Positions 36,112 through 47,505 of a stretch of 64,000 nt of DNA are shown here, piece after piece (within the stretch, counting starts at the first letter, position 1; every line of letters starts with the position of its first letter). The translations under genes were made by a program, and so were the position numbers. The stretch lies in NCBI GenBank assembly GCA_001630475.1, contig KV419419.1:253871-317870 (forward strand), written 5' to 3'. The stretch is from Sistotremastrum niveocremeum HHB9708. Taxonomy: Eukaryota > Basidiomycota > Agaricomycetes > Sistotremastrales > Sistotremastraceae. The notes beneath the pieces were generated by a model. That model was given only the letters and a program-made list of their open reading frames with translations, was not told the origin of the DNA and did no database searches.

Positions 36112-37811
36112 TTCTTTATTCCTTATTTACTCTAGCACTGTTAGCAAGTCTTTCCGTTACGATCGTTTTTCAATCGCACTGTAACCGCTTTATTACATGT
36201 CCCGTCATCATAGCTCTTTATAATCCTTGCATTGTGACTCAATAAATGGCTGCACTCTAGATCAGCTTTAATTCTGTTTTGCAATTACTGCACTCACTCT
36301 AGAGGAGGCAAGACGCCGTTGAAACGACCGGGTGCTGAGCGTCGACCTTTCCAGCTGTTGAGAACTTGACAGTCTTTGGCTTTAAAGCGGGTGGAAAGAA
36401 TGATTCCGTTGAAGGTATACACCCTTTTAAAACCCAGCTGCTTTGAAAAGTGCCCAAACCTTAGCCTTCGTCATCGGCAAAAGGATGTTTAACTCGAGAG
36501 ATTGTTAGTACACGCTGAAGATTACAATGGCATGCCTTACATGACTCACAGTAGATCAATAGGGGTGCGGTGTTCGTAGCTCAACGAAAACGCCGCTGAT
36601 AAACGCAACGAACGATATGTTGAAGTCACTCGAAAGCGATCGAATGCTTATATTTCTTCGCTTGAATCTGACAGCTCTCGAAATTTCAATCGTGTTGATC
36701 ATCGATAACGAGCGTATTCTTGCAAGACTTTCTTGCACTCCGTGTGATACAAGAGCCAGAACGCCATATTGTCTCCTGAGGACGCGTCAGAGCTCTGCAA
36801 TGAATCCAGACTTTCACTTACGACGGGCGAGCGCATATGAAACAAGCCGGGATAAGGTCAACGAAGGCTTGGTGGTCGATGAGATATGCTGACGACTCCC
36901 GCGGCATACAAGCGCTCACCTATCGAGGATGAAAATCGATTTGAACAGCATTGTGCTTCACCGCGGGCGTTGGATAGCAACGCAGGGAGGACAGAGCCAA
37001 CCTTCTTCAACCGATCAGTCCGCTGTTCGAGGTATTGAAGTACCCGAGGGTGATGCATCCAGACTTTGGACTCCACGAACGAGGCCCAAAGGATAACATG
37101 CAGGAGATTGACCGCAGAAATGCAACTGGCCGGAGAACGCTGGCAAGTTCTATTAGAATAGCAATCGGTATCAAAAGGACTCTTGGTTGACTGTCAGATG
37201 GGGATTGGATGGACTTCCGGAGAGATCATACCAAGGTCTGAAAGACACCATTTGACCATGAACTCCCAGACTAAGGCCGACTCTCCGCGGCGTGGTTTTG
37301 GCTAGCTTTCGTATGGCTGCACTGCATCATCATCTTAGTTTAATCAAGGTGGCTTCAGATACGAGCACGTCAACTCTCACATAGCCTCTTTTCTTCACGA
37401 CGTCGACCCAAGTTGTCGGGAGGCTTTGCGAGGAGTAGGACATAGCCTTGCTGGGGGAACAGATCAGACAAGTCCACACAAGTTCAAGTGCATATGATCA
37501 CGCACCGTACAGACGCAGATTTCATGGTCATTACTACTCATTAGGTAGCTATCTGCAGACGCGCAGACACGGGGGGTCAAGTGCAGTCTAGCCGGCAGTC
37601 CAAGAACATTATCTAAAAAAATCAGATAATCGCAAGATATGATGGATTTATCGCTCACTAGATTGACACAAGTCAAAGATGCCTCAGCAGCACATCCGGG
37701 TGAGCGTAATTGTTCATTATGGCGAGAAAGAGAACTGCGAAGCTTCCAGATGGTGGTTGGAGTTTAACCAGCGTTTTGGCGCCGTCAGCTCAGCGCTTTC
37801 ACCGTCTAGCA
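36112..37811. other. intergenic region with a diverged low-copy repeat
   Basis: No supported gene. The first 200 bases may be the 3' untranslated region of the preceding gene. From about 36840 to 37700 the sequence belongs to the diverged repeat listed separately. Confidence 0.4.
36840..37700 (+). repeat. diverged low-copy repeat, copy 1
   Basis: Two blocks align by eye with 55.2-55.8 kb. Around 37245-37330 the shared run is ATGAACTCCCAG...AAGGC, then GTTTTGGC and TCGTATGGCTGCA, against 55385-55460. Around 37580-37640 it is GTGCAGTCTAGCC..CAGTCC, then AACATTATCTAAAA, against 55720-55760. Identity looks like 65-75 percent over these parts, so the family is old. No intact frame is shared by the copies, and the class of element is unknown. 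Confidence 0.5.
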
Positions 37812-38598
37812 TAGTGATGCCAAGGTTCGGTTCGAGAACCGTTCCGAACCGGGTTTGAACTGAACTGAACCAGAGTTCAGTTCAAGTTCGAGTTCAGTTC
37901 AGGTCTGGGACCAAGTGGTTCGGTTCGTGGTTCAGGTCTTGGGCCGGGCACCTGAACCGAGTTCAAACTGAACTGAACCATGAACCCATCCTGAAATAAT
38001 ATGTAAGTATTATGCCAAATCTGTTACAAAAATGTATTTTCTGAGGAATTATCAAGGATAGTAACAGCTATAGGGATATATTACAGATCCTGTACACTAT
38101 ATTAGCTACCAGGATGCCAGAAGAACATCATGTTAGCCATGTGAGTCTTGATACAAGAGGTAGAGTTGAGGGAAACAATGTTGTCAAACTTTATAGAGTG
38201 TACTTTGTGGCATATATGAAGAGACAGGATATGTGTTGGTGAGAAGGAATGCATGGAACTCTGATGGGAGCAGCAGGTACAGAGCCTTCATGCTCCCAGA
38301 TTGGCTATTTTGAAGCTTCTGCAAGGTGAAATTTCATTTTATGGGCTCACATAGGGCATCTGTGGTCATATATACAGTGCCAAAGCTCATAGAGGTCATG
38401 GAAAATAATATTTAAACATTTAAAATATTATTGGTTCAGAACTGGTTTGAACCAGGTTTGAACCTGAACTGAACCCTTGTGAACTGAACCATGGTTCAGG
38501 TTCAGGTTCAGGGATTTTGGCCGAACCGAACCGAGGTTCAGTTCGGGGTTCATGAAAAAAGGCCGTGAACCGAACCGAACTGAACCTTGGCATCCCTA
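37812..38598. mobile_element. hAT-type MITE with 8-bp target duplication GTCTAGCA
   Basis: The 787-bp element is bounded by TAGTGATGCCAAGGTTC on the left and the complement of TAGGGATGCCAAGGTTC on the right. It is flanked by the perfect 8-bp direct repeat GTCTAGCA (37804-37811 and 38599-38606). An 8-bp duplication with TAGNG-type ends defines the hAT superfamily. Both ends carry dense arrays of a GGTTCAGTTC-like motif in both orientations (37830-37985 and 38430-38585), the usual subterminal transposase-binding sites. The centre is AT-rich and has no transposase frame, so it is non-autonomous. The perfect target duplication suggests a fairly recent insertion. Confidence 0.93.
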
Positions 38599-38837
38599 GT
38601 CTAGCAGCAATCTGGCAGGTCGCTGGATTCTTACTACAGGGCTATACAGGGCTCACTTTTTTCAGATTTATGAAATCCATCATGCCGTTATTGGACTGTA
38701 CTCTCAAAAGCACTTCAGACAAAAGCTTCTTGAATGTCGTTTCCGTGCAAGAGTCAAGACCGACTTCAAGAATCCCTATCAACTGGGAATCGTGGTGCGT
38801 GTCCTAAAACCGCTAGTGCCACCACGTCATTGCATCG

Positions 38838-39511
38838 TTGCTGAGGCATATTGCTAGCAAAATTCAACCTTCTCAAATTTCCCAGTGTGGGCTACGTATT
38901 TCTCCGGTCACTACCTACATTCGAGGCGACGTGTTTGGACCTTGCGGTGGCGAGTCTGGCGACATCAGCAGCATTCCTGCTATCTGGGCAACTCTACGGT
39001 CCTCAAGTATTTGCGGTGCTTGTCAGCTTGACTTCACAATGGAAATGTCTTGCACGTTCCTGTCCCGTGTCTTGATCGCCATCGGCGATCAAAGACCTCC
39101 CCGGCTGCCTCTGTATGGTCGATTTGACAGCTGGCTTCATTGCGACACAACTGATTCTGGTGGTTCGATCTAATATGATCCATGCTCTTTCTGCGTCTCA
39201 GAACGGCCACCGTGACCTCTCTATGTCTTCGTCCGCCCATGCCCATCCTGGGTCAGCTGTCGGCGCGGTTGTGCGACGTTCATTTATTGAGCTTATCAGG
39301 ACTGACTCCCTGGGCGACAGATGAAACACTTTCTGCAAGCATTGCGCCTCAGGCCGCCTCACATTTCCCCAGGCCGCTCACATTTCCCTCGGAGCTGCAC
39401 GGGTCGTGTTGGAGAAAATACGCCAACAGAGAAACCCCTTGGATAGATGATAGCATCCGCAGTGACCGTTCTCTGCTAGTTTCTCATTATCGCTACGTAT
39501 CTACGAATTGA
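38838..39511 (+). pseudogene. decayed F-box/LRR-like gene
   Basis: Overlapping plus frames at 38851-39075 and 39182-39511 show Leu-rich strand patterns (LPTFEATCLDLAVASLATSA, LRTATVTSLCLRPPM, VHLLSLSGLTPWA) like the C-terminal halves of fungal F-box proteins. They lie in different frames with no clean introns between them, and no F-box is seen. This is interpretation from pattern only. It could also be chance. Confidence 0.33.
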
Positions 39512-39959
39512 CATACAACATTCACATTTGGTTCGACGAATACTAGTGCATGAGAGCTCATTCGATATTTAAGATCTGATAATCTTGCACACATGGCCAT
39601 AAAACGTCTCGGAAAGACTGTCATTTGCGGGTCGAGCCACTCCAAGCTACCGCAGACGGACTGAAAGAGGTGACAATGATCGAACTGAGTTTACGGACAG
39701 TCAGGAGCAAGATAAGAACACAAGGGGGAGGTAGACTTGCCACTCTGACCAGGTGTGGATTTTTAAACAACGATTGATATCGTCCTGTACGAAAGGGCCC
39801 AATGCGGAGCTGAAGAGTATGTATAATGAGTGGAAGATAGAAAAGAAGCGCGGAGAGGGTTTACCTCCGAATGAGAGTGCTGGGGCGACTCCTAGAAATC
39901 TGTGCTCATAAGCAGCACGCATTCGGTCATGCCGGCAGGGCCCCAAGCCGATATAAAGC

Positions 39960-40222
39960 AGTGCTCGCATTGCCGTGCTTCAAACCTCATACTCGGCCGT
40001 GCTCCGAAGAGCTGCTAGCGGCCGAAGATGGGGTTATAACGAGGCTCGGTGCTGATGATCAATTCATCGTCGACGAGAGAAAGGAAGGGGCAGCATTGGG
40101 TGATCTGAGATACGCCACGGCGAAGGTCGGGCAAATGAAAGTAGAAGCCGAAGCGATAGACTCACAGTGGCGATCACGGTCGAGTATAACCAGGAGGGAT
40201 TGCATGTTGGCGATGAAACATA
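39960..40222 (-). repeat. flank of foldback copy B, inverted duplicate of 30524-30960
   Basis: The reverse complement of this stretch matches the sequence to the right of copy A, with the same order of blocks relative to the element's end. A and B therefore sit next to the same ancestral sequence in opposite orientation. A plus frame at 39871-40296 covers it but runs into the transposon, so it is not called as a gene. Confidence 0.65.
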
Positions 40223-41156
40223 CCTTGCAACAATTCGGAACAGCACGACCCTCGCCGCGTAGTGGGGGAATGCGCGGAGCCCGTCCACAACAGTAACCCT
40301 GTTGCCGTGTATATTAACAGACGCACCCTGCCAGGTCCGCGGGAAAGAGTGGCAGAACAGGAGATCATTGTCCAGAGGAGCTTTGACCGTAGTGGAATGG
40401 TGGGAGCGAAAGAGGATGAAGAACAAGATCCGATAGCGCGCCGTTATTTTATAGACATTTCGTTCGGAGTATCGGACATGAATTGAAAGCAAGCTGTCTC
40501 GGAAATTTCTGCGTAAGACAAGAGGTGGCTGAGACCGATGTGGTTGATACTATAGTAACTCTGTGCTACCAAAGAAGAGCTCAAAAAATTGAGTGCGAAC
40601 TTTCCAGCCAGAAATGTTGACAGAATATTCGGTTTGTTGTCTAGACGAAACAGAGCCCTTTGTAGACGACTGCGAAGAGGACGAGATGCTGCACCGGGCG
40701 ACGAGAGCATGCTAAGCGCTTGAATTCAAACTCAGACGGTAGGCTGCTTCAGTGCTGCTTCATCCTAGTCAACTTGGTAGTCAACGCTCGTTGAGTCGAC
40801 TGTAATTGTCTGCGCTCCCTTGGTTGTGCTTGTAATGGCGACGTCTCTTTCTGGCAACCTCTGTCGAAGAGTACTGTAATTTGAGTCTCCATCCACGCTC
40901 GAACTCCGAAGGAAATTGCTACATAAGACTGGCGCTCTATGTGAACTTGTTCTCCATTCTCTTCCTCTCCCACCATTCCACTACGGTCAAAGCTCCTATG
41001 GACAGTGACCTCTTGTAATGCCACCCTCGCCCGCGGACCTGGTTTTCGAATGGGTGCGACTGTTTTAAAACACGGCAACAGGGCTACTGTTGTGGACGGG
41101 CTACCCGCATCCCCCACTACGCGGCGAGGGTCGTGCTATTTCGAACTGTTTTAAGG
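40223..41156 (-). mobile_element. foldback MITE, copy B
   Basis: The element is 934 bp. It starts CCTTGCAACAATTCGG and ends CGAACTGTTTTAAGG, with TA on both sides. The centre, with landmarks GTTGACAGAATATTCGG and CAAACTCAGACGG, is inverted relative to copy A. Both long terminal repeats are complete. No coding capacity. Confidence 0.85.
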
Positions 41157-42128
41157 TACGTTTCGTCGGCCAGCACTGGCGAGCATCCGAAGATACTCGT
41201 GCTGTGGAGGAGACTGTTCTTGGATGTAAGTCTATTGCTGCGAGTCATATTTTCATTTCCTTGACCGTCGTCCTGGGTTGTTTCAGATTACTCAAGACCG
41301 TCCAGCTCTTGTCACTCCCTTCCCCATTTCCCACTCAATCGATCGCCTGGATCGAGATCCCGTCTGGTCCCTTCTTGGACCACCAGCAGCTCTTTGAACC
41401 AATCTTCGAGTCGGCTTTTTGGTACTCAGGAATCGGATTAGTAGTGTGGATTACCCTGAAACCAGCCGGGATAATGAGGGGCATGCAGTTATTGTGCTCA
41501 AAAACTCTCTTGGAAGTCGTCTCAGCACTTTCCACTCTTGGGCAAGTCTCTGTCCCATCGAGTCTCCGTCTTTCGCTGACACCATTTGCCCTGCAGCTTT
41601 TCCTCGGAGTCCTTCGCTTTGAGGCGGCTCGGACATCGATCCCCATTGGACGTTTCCTCATCTAGCCAAAGCAGTAGGTCTTCATCCTCCTTGTGAGTAT
41701 TTTGCCTCTAATTGTGCCTGAATCTAGGCCAATCACAGTCACCCGAGCTAGTTCCATTACCCCAGCCGTCGTCTGCTCAAGACGCAAGTGATGGCACTTC
41801 GGAGGAGGGTCCATCGTTATGCTCATCAGGTCTTAGCAGTTGCATGGGCTCTCTTGTACCGACATTCGTAGAGCGAAGTGTGGCCGTTGCGCATCAATCT
41901 GTATACATGTGGAAATAATGAAAAACTAGTAAATTACAGTACGAAAAGACCGTCTAACAATCATCTCAACGACTGCATGAAGTCTCATCGTGGGTGCTGT
42001 CATTTGAGCAGGCGTATAGGCCAGGAATCCGCGACCATGAGAGTGAGTAAGTGATCCAAATTTATCTATATTGGCGGACAGAAGTGATTCTTGAGATGAA
42101 TCGCAGACGTAGGTGGGTTTAAGTCTCC
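41157..42128 (+). other. possible decayed gene downstream of copy B
   Basis: A plus frame from about 41160 to 41665 (191 codons, the start lying inside the transposon) is Leu/Ser-rich, with VVSALSTLGQVSVPSSLRLS and FLGVLRFEAARTSIPIGRFL. A second frame gives DNEGHAVIVLKNSLGSRL. It resembles the Leu-rich part of F-box-type genes but has no clear start, domain or splice structure. It may be a relic. The rest of the interval shows nothing. Confidence 0.3.
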
Positions 42129-42590
42129 TCAGAAAGTCGACAGATAGTCACACCAGAAATGGAATCGAATGCAACCCATGAGATTAGCGTCATCACATGC
42201 GTCGCGCAATATTGCCATTAGCTCAGCCAGTAATCTGAGGTCGTAGCTGTGGACACATGGAGGACAATGAAGGGATCCTGAGATACAGCGCACCGTCGAA
42301 CGGGCCATTTGAATGAGTTTTGTGCGGAGATGATGAGCCAAGCCATCCAGCTGGAGACTGATAGAGAGTCCAAATGACAAGAAACATTAAGCCATGGGTC
42401 GGTGGTCGCCATTGACATTCGGGACACAAAACCCATGAATCGACGCATGTCTCCTTGAATTGGGTAGGCTCGCCTCCGGAGGCAAGATGCTGGATTTCAG
42501 GAATGGCACTGATAGAGGCACCGACGCGTCAATGGATATCACTATTGATGTGTTCAGTAGACTTGAGATACGCGTGGCTCGGGCCATACC
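42129..42590 (-). pseudogene. decayed F-box/LRR-like 3' region
   Basis: On the minus strand three partly overlapping frames carry protein-like text. The last, ending at 42129, is ARSTVRCISGSLHCPP, then LRLLAELMAILRDACDDANL, then MGCIRFHFW, a pattern common at the C-terminus of fungal F-box proteins. The frame changes along the way without obvious introns, so I read it as a broken relative of the F-box genes nearby rather than a live gene. Confidence 0.35.
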
Positions 42591-43499
42591 ACTAGAGCAT
42601 CGATGGACGTTTTAATTCATGTTGAAGGAGCTCCGTCTCGAACGCAGGAAAGGCAGTCTAATTTCAACGGAAGGTGGATGACGCCTGCCTTTCTCGACCA
42701 CTCAGAGTCATATACCGGCACATACTGAGTAACAATTGTCGCAATAGCGTCCTAATACACGCACCAGAGATCTCAAGGGAATTTTCGGCTCTGCAGAATA
42801 TTCACGAAGAGAGACAGTCTTGCGGTGCCACGATATTCGGGAGATAATTTCTTGAGAGTCTTGGGGTGAACTCCAGTTCGGGGACAGCACCCTTGATTCC
42901 TTAAGTATGACAACTATGGGTCCTGTATAGGCGCAAATGTTCTTGTAAATCAGGCGGGTTGCAGCACAATGAGAGAGCAAGCTAGAGCGGCTTTTGGCGC
43001 CGAAACGCAGCGCGGGACGAGCTCATGACCTACAAACTTTTTCGGTCTCTTTCTCTCCCTCTTGCGACCGAATATCTATGCATCTGCTCAAACCTCTCCG
43101 TCTCTTGTCGCTTTGTAGGTCATTTTTTGTATCCCTCCGAAATCTCTGACACTTTGGGCGATGTTCTCAGACTATTGCTCGCTTTGACTGTACCTTTCCC
43201 TGCTCCTACAAGACCTTATAAGAAGCCATCGAAGTGCTTCAGAGACTTATTTCTGGATAGAGTTGGAGAGTCGGGCATATGTGCTGGTCGAGGAATCTCT
43301 GGTGCGCGAAAATTTGCATTCAAGCTTGCGAGCCAGCCTGACGATGTTCTTAGCTCGACTATTATATGTATAGTAATGAAGCTTCTTAGCTTCGTGAAAT
43401 TGAGGCCTAATGGCTCAGAGCAAATGAACTCTACCTGAGCTCACGTTCTCATGCCTGATACCATCATGTTCGAGACGACGAGACGATGCGCGGTAGCCC
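42591..43499. other. no supported gene
   Basis: A 137-codon plus frame at 43025-43438 and a 90-codon minus frame at 42708-42980 have no recognisable domain or splice support. Nothing else is seen. Confidence 0.35.
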
Positions 43500-44060
43500 A
43501 CCGACATTCATCGAACCAAAGACCGTGTTATGGGAGTCCGCTTCAGTGTGTAACTCAATGATGGACATCGACGTCTCCTAATCTCGGTAGGCTTTTCTCT
43601 GCTGCTCGATTGACTCTCCATCTGACGATCACTCAAGAGTTTCCCTGGCCTCGATATTGACTTGGGAATCTGATAAGTCGATTCAGCATCTGTGACAGAA
43701 GAGACTATGCATGGAGTCGCCTCTTCATCACTCAAGCCATCTTGATCAAGCTGAGGAACGGTGCATTGCAACCCACCGACATTCAGCCACCGAGCCAAGA
43801 TCGTGCCGCAGGGAGTGAGCCTCAGTCCTAAGGCCGTGTATAATTATGCCTTCTAGCTTCTGTATGTTTTCTCAGAGAGTTATTCTGCTCTCCATCTGAT
43901 CGCCATTCCAGAGTCTCGTCAGTACCGAAATTCATGCTCCCTTGAATGTAGTCACGGTCTCTAGCGGGCTCTCCACTCGACCTCCCTGGGCATTCATTCA
44001 TGCGTTCAGCTTCGCTCGACTGATTCGAGGTCTCGATCTCATCCACGGCCCCCAGCACCT
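43500..44060 (-). repeat. diverged low-copy repeat, copy 2 (partly tandem)
   Basis: The stretch 43860-44055 aligns as reverse complement with 55170-55380: GACGATCATTGG / GATCGCCATTCC, AGTACCGAAATTCATGCTCC / AGTACCGAATTGTATGCTCC, TGGGCATTCATTCATGCGTTC / TGGGCATTCACTTATCAGTTC style matches. A second, weaker version of the same unit lies at about 43560-43720, so the unit is duplicated in tandem here. Identity is roughly two thirds. No common intact frame. Confidence 0.5.
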
Positions 44061-45623
44061 CCTTTGCTGAAAATCATGTCTGATCGGCTGCGAGAAATAA
44101 GGCTCGCCAGCCCGCCTTCTATGCGAACCATCTAGTTCGGTGTACGGCATGCTGTATCCGAGATCGACTTTTTTTTAAATAGGTGAGCGGCTGAGCACCG
44201 CGAGATTGCTAGTCCTGATTCTGACGCTCTTCAGGTTCCTGACACAGTCGCTGAACAGCCAATGACTTTCTGCCTTCGGAGGCTGCTCTACAAACGGCTG
44301 ATCAGCCTTCTATCTATTCTTTCGGCAGCTGAAAGTTGATGATCATGGTTGCTCTTAAATCGTGAGTTGTACCTTCTGGTCGCTATCGCGGCCACCACTC
44401 TCGCTACAGATACGCGCACTAAACACACTTTGTAGATTTGCGATACCATCCCTTTCAGCTCGCCGACCAGATAACTCTTTGTCGACGTTACTTGGGCTTC
44501 TTGCATGCATATTCGCCCGCGGAATGTAGAACTTCCGAGTCATTGAGTTTCTAGAGCTCTGACATCTCTACAGGGACTGGACGCCGTTTCGGCCTTTGAA
44601 TCGCATGGTGTTACTGGGTGCAGCAAAACAATGCAATGAGACGATCGACGTCTTCGATCAACGCGATTGAAATCTCGGAATCCGTCATGCTCTAGGTTCT
44701 CGTCTGCGACTTCTTGCTTTCGTTCTCATGGTCGGAGACCTAAAATTCGCCGGCCGAAGTAAGCGTTGTCTGGGTTTTGACTCTGTCATCGGATCAACTC
44801 GCGGTTATCCGATCGTTTGCTTGAATGTTCTCGACACGGCCGGTGCTATTGAATCTTCTCAAGTGCATTTCTCTCACACTGACGACCGTGGTCTGTATCT
44901 GTCAAAGCTCCGTCAAAGCTGAACCTCTAGTCGGTTATTGGACGCTATCGAGTCGATTTGATATTCTCTAATCTGGTCTCAAATTTCGATGTGCATCACG
45001 AGGCTCAAACACAAGCGCTAAACGTTCAAGAAAACGTCAAATCTGGTCGTTACGCAGCATCCTGGCTCAATATGATACGAAGCATATGTTTGTCGTGCTC
45101 TTATCTGTTTCACGAGCTTAGTTCAGAAGGTTCTCTCGCATTGGTTGAGCTGCTGATCTCAGTATTGTTTCCTTCATATTCATTTCGTGCAACCAGCTTG
45201 CTACTACTCGCATTCTTCATATGTACACTCCTATCTCTCCACGCGTATACATCACTGAATTTCTTCATCGGACCTGTTCCTGCAGCATAATTTTTTTCCT
45301 GTAAGGGAAATATACGTTTGATTACAATGAATTGAGTACATTTGTGAACGTACAGTATTCAAAGATTATTCTCTGTTTCGCAGTCGCATCAAGGAGATGC
45401 TGAACGGCTCGTGGCGTCGTGTGCAGTCATGGGAATTGAATGCAGGCCCTGCCGAATTTTGGTCATTGTATGTAGGCGACGTTGCAAGAACCAGTCGCAT
45501 GACACTCGTAGCTTGAAGAATGAAATGTCCTTAGCGATAGCCACTTCCTGAGAAATGAAAGAGCGTACCAGGAATTCAAAGCAAAGGCCGGTGAGAGCGC
45601 TCTTCGTCACGATCCTGAGCATA
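44061..45623. other. no supported gene; possible tail of a lost F-box gene
   Basis: Short plus frames at 44728-44922 and 44958-45290 look moderately protein-like (LLLLAFFICTLLSLHAY) but have no domain. Part of the latter resembles the 3' flank of the F-box gene at 31931-32983. Confidence 0.35.
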
Positions 45624-46545
45624 CCTTATCATAATTCGAAACAGCACGACCCTCGCCGCGTAGTGGGGGACGCGGGGAGCCCGTCCACAACAGTAAACCT
45701 GTTGCCGTGTTTTAAAGCAGTCGCGCCGATTCAATTACCAGGTCCGCGGACGAGGGTGGCAGTACAAGAGGTCAGTGTCCAGAGGAGCTTTGACCGTAGT
45801 GGAAGAGGGAGAGGATAGAGAGCAAGTTCCGATAGTACGCCGTTATTTTGTAGACATTCATTCGGAGTTCAAGCGTGAATTGAAATTCGAAATACAGTGC
45901 TATTCATCAGAGATTGCTAGAAAGAGAGGTTGCCATCATAAACAAGATGAAGGGATCATAGGCAAGCAGGGTTGACGCTGAACGAGCGTTGACTACGACA
46001 AAGCAGCACTAGAGCAGCCTAGCGTCTGAGTTTGAATTTTGAGCGCTCAGCATGCTCTCGTTGTCCGGTCCAGCATCTCGTCCTCTTTGTTGTCGTTTCC
46101 AAAGGGCTCTGCTTCGTCTAAGCAACAAATTGAATATTCTGTCAACCTTTCTGATTGTAAATTTCGCATTCGAATATTCCTGAGCTCTTCTTCGGTAGCA
46201 CAGACTCGGAGTCGCTACAGTATCAACCACATCGGTGCCAGCCACATCTTGTCTTGTGCAGAAAATTGGAAGAGAGTCTGCTTTCAATCCACGCCTTGAA
46301 CTCCGAAGGAAATGTCTACAAAAGAATGGCGCTCTATGTGAACCTGCTCTCTATCCTCTCCCTCTTCCTCTACGGTCAAAGCTCCTCTGGACAATGATCT
46401 CTTGTTCTGCCACCCTCGCCCGCGGACCTGGTAATTGAATGGGCGCGACTGTTTGAAAACACGGCAACAGGTTTACTGTTGTGGACGGGCTCCCCGCGTC
46501 CCCCACTACGCGGCGAGGGTCGTGCTATCTCCTTTCGTAGTCAGG
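45624..46545 (+). mobile_element. foldback MITE, copy C
   Basis: The element is about 922 bp. It starts CCTTATCATAATTCGAAACA after TA. The right end is more diverged (CTTTCGTAGTCAGG, followed by TA). It has the same orientation as copy A, with the same centre landmarks (AAACTCAGACG complement near 46020, GCAACAAATTGAATATTC at 46122). Both long terminal repeats are present. No coding capacity. Confidence 0.82.
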
Positions 46546-47505
46546 TAAGTACAGCCAGAGCTCCTAAAACCATCGTCAGAACGTTTCAGTAAGCACTGCC
46601 GATTTCTCACTTGGGAACTCTCAATAATGGCGTCTCAGTTTGAAGCGTACCGCATCTCAAGCAATTGAACCCACGAAGTTAGAATACGCGAATCGGCATG
46701 GGCGCTGCCTCTCTCTCGTGGACCTCATGTCCCTTCTCGTGGAGATAGTGAAGCCACGACCTTCAAAATCAGTCCACGACCCTCTTTCATGTATGCAAGG
46801 AGTCAAAAGACACTTCCATCATTCACTCATGACTGACCTCCGTGGCCAGATGACAGTTGAGCCAAATGGTAAGTGCTCTAACCCCCCTGTCCGTGGTCCT
46901 TGAGCTTCATGGTCTCTCTAGAACGATTTTATTCTTCAGCGGCCCTCCATCCAGGAGTCTCTTCGCCAATCACAAGGCTGCTTCTGTCATGCATCTGTGT
47001 CATCAACGCTCTCTCCATTCGATTTCTCTGCGCCTCATTCGCCTGTTGAGGCTTTCGGTTGACTCAACGACAATTGGATGGCCTGGGATCAGATTAGTTC
47101 CGGCTGGACGTTGGCTTTTCCGTTTTCGCTGCCGAGCCACCCTCTTCGCTTGCGGTGTGAATCGTGTCGCATCCTTGATCACCCATCAATATAAATCGGT
47201 GAGCTCCCGTGCATTTGGAGATCACCAATCCGGAGTCCTGACTTCACCATTCACCTGGGTCTTTGCGCCAACGATGAATATACAGAAGGCTTCAACTGTT
47301 AGGTACTTCTTGATTGATAGTCTTTTGATGTGTACTTATTCCGGCTTCTGTAGTGCTTTCTCGGAGGAACTCAACGGTTCAGGTCGAGAGGAATCGCTCA
47401 AACACTTTCCCATGGAACGCTGGGAGACGACGAAACTGAGAGTGTCTCGGTTGAATACATCATTTTTAGTAACTAGTGATGATACATGGAATTACGGTAT
47501 TTGAG
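46546..47505 (+). other. possible decayed gene between copy C and paralog 2
   Basis: A 215-codon plus frame (46857-47504) is Arg/Ser/Leu-rich with no domain. Parallel frames contain equally protein-like pieces, which suggests a decayed gene rather than a live one. The 3' end of paralog 2 on the other strand abuts it. Confidence 0.28.

Noticed and set aside
39871-40296. 141-codon plus frame next to copy B
   Set aside because: It runs from a duplicated flank into the transposon terminal repeat. The matching stretch beside copy A does not keep the frame.
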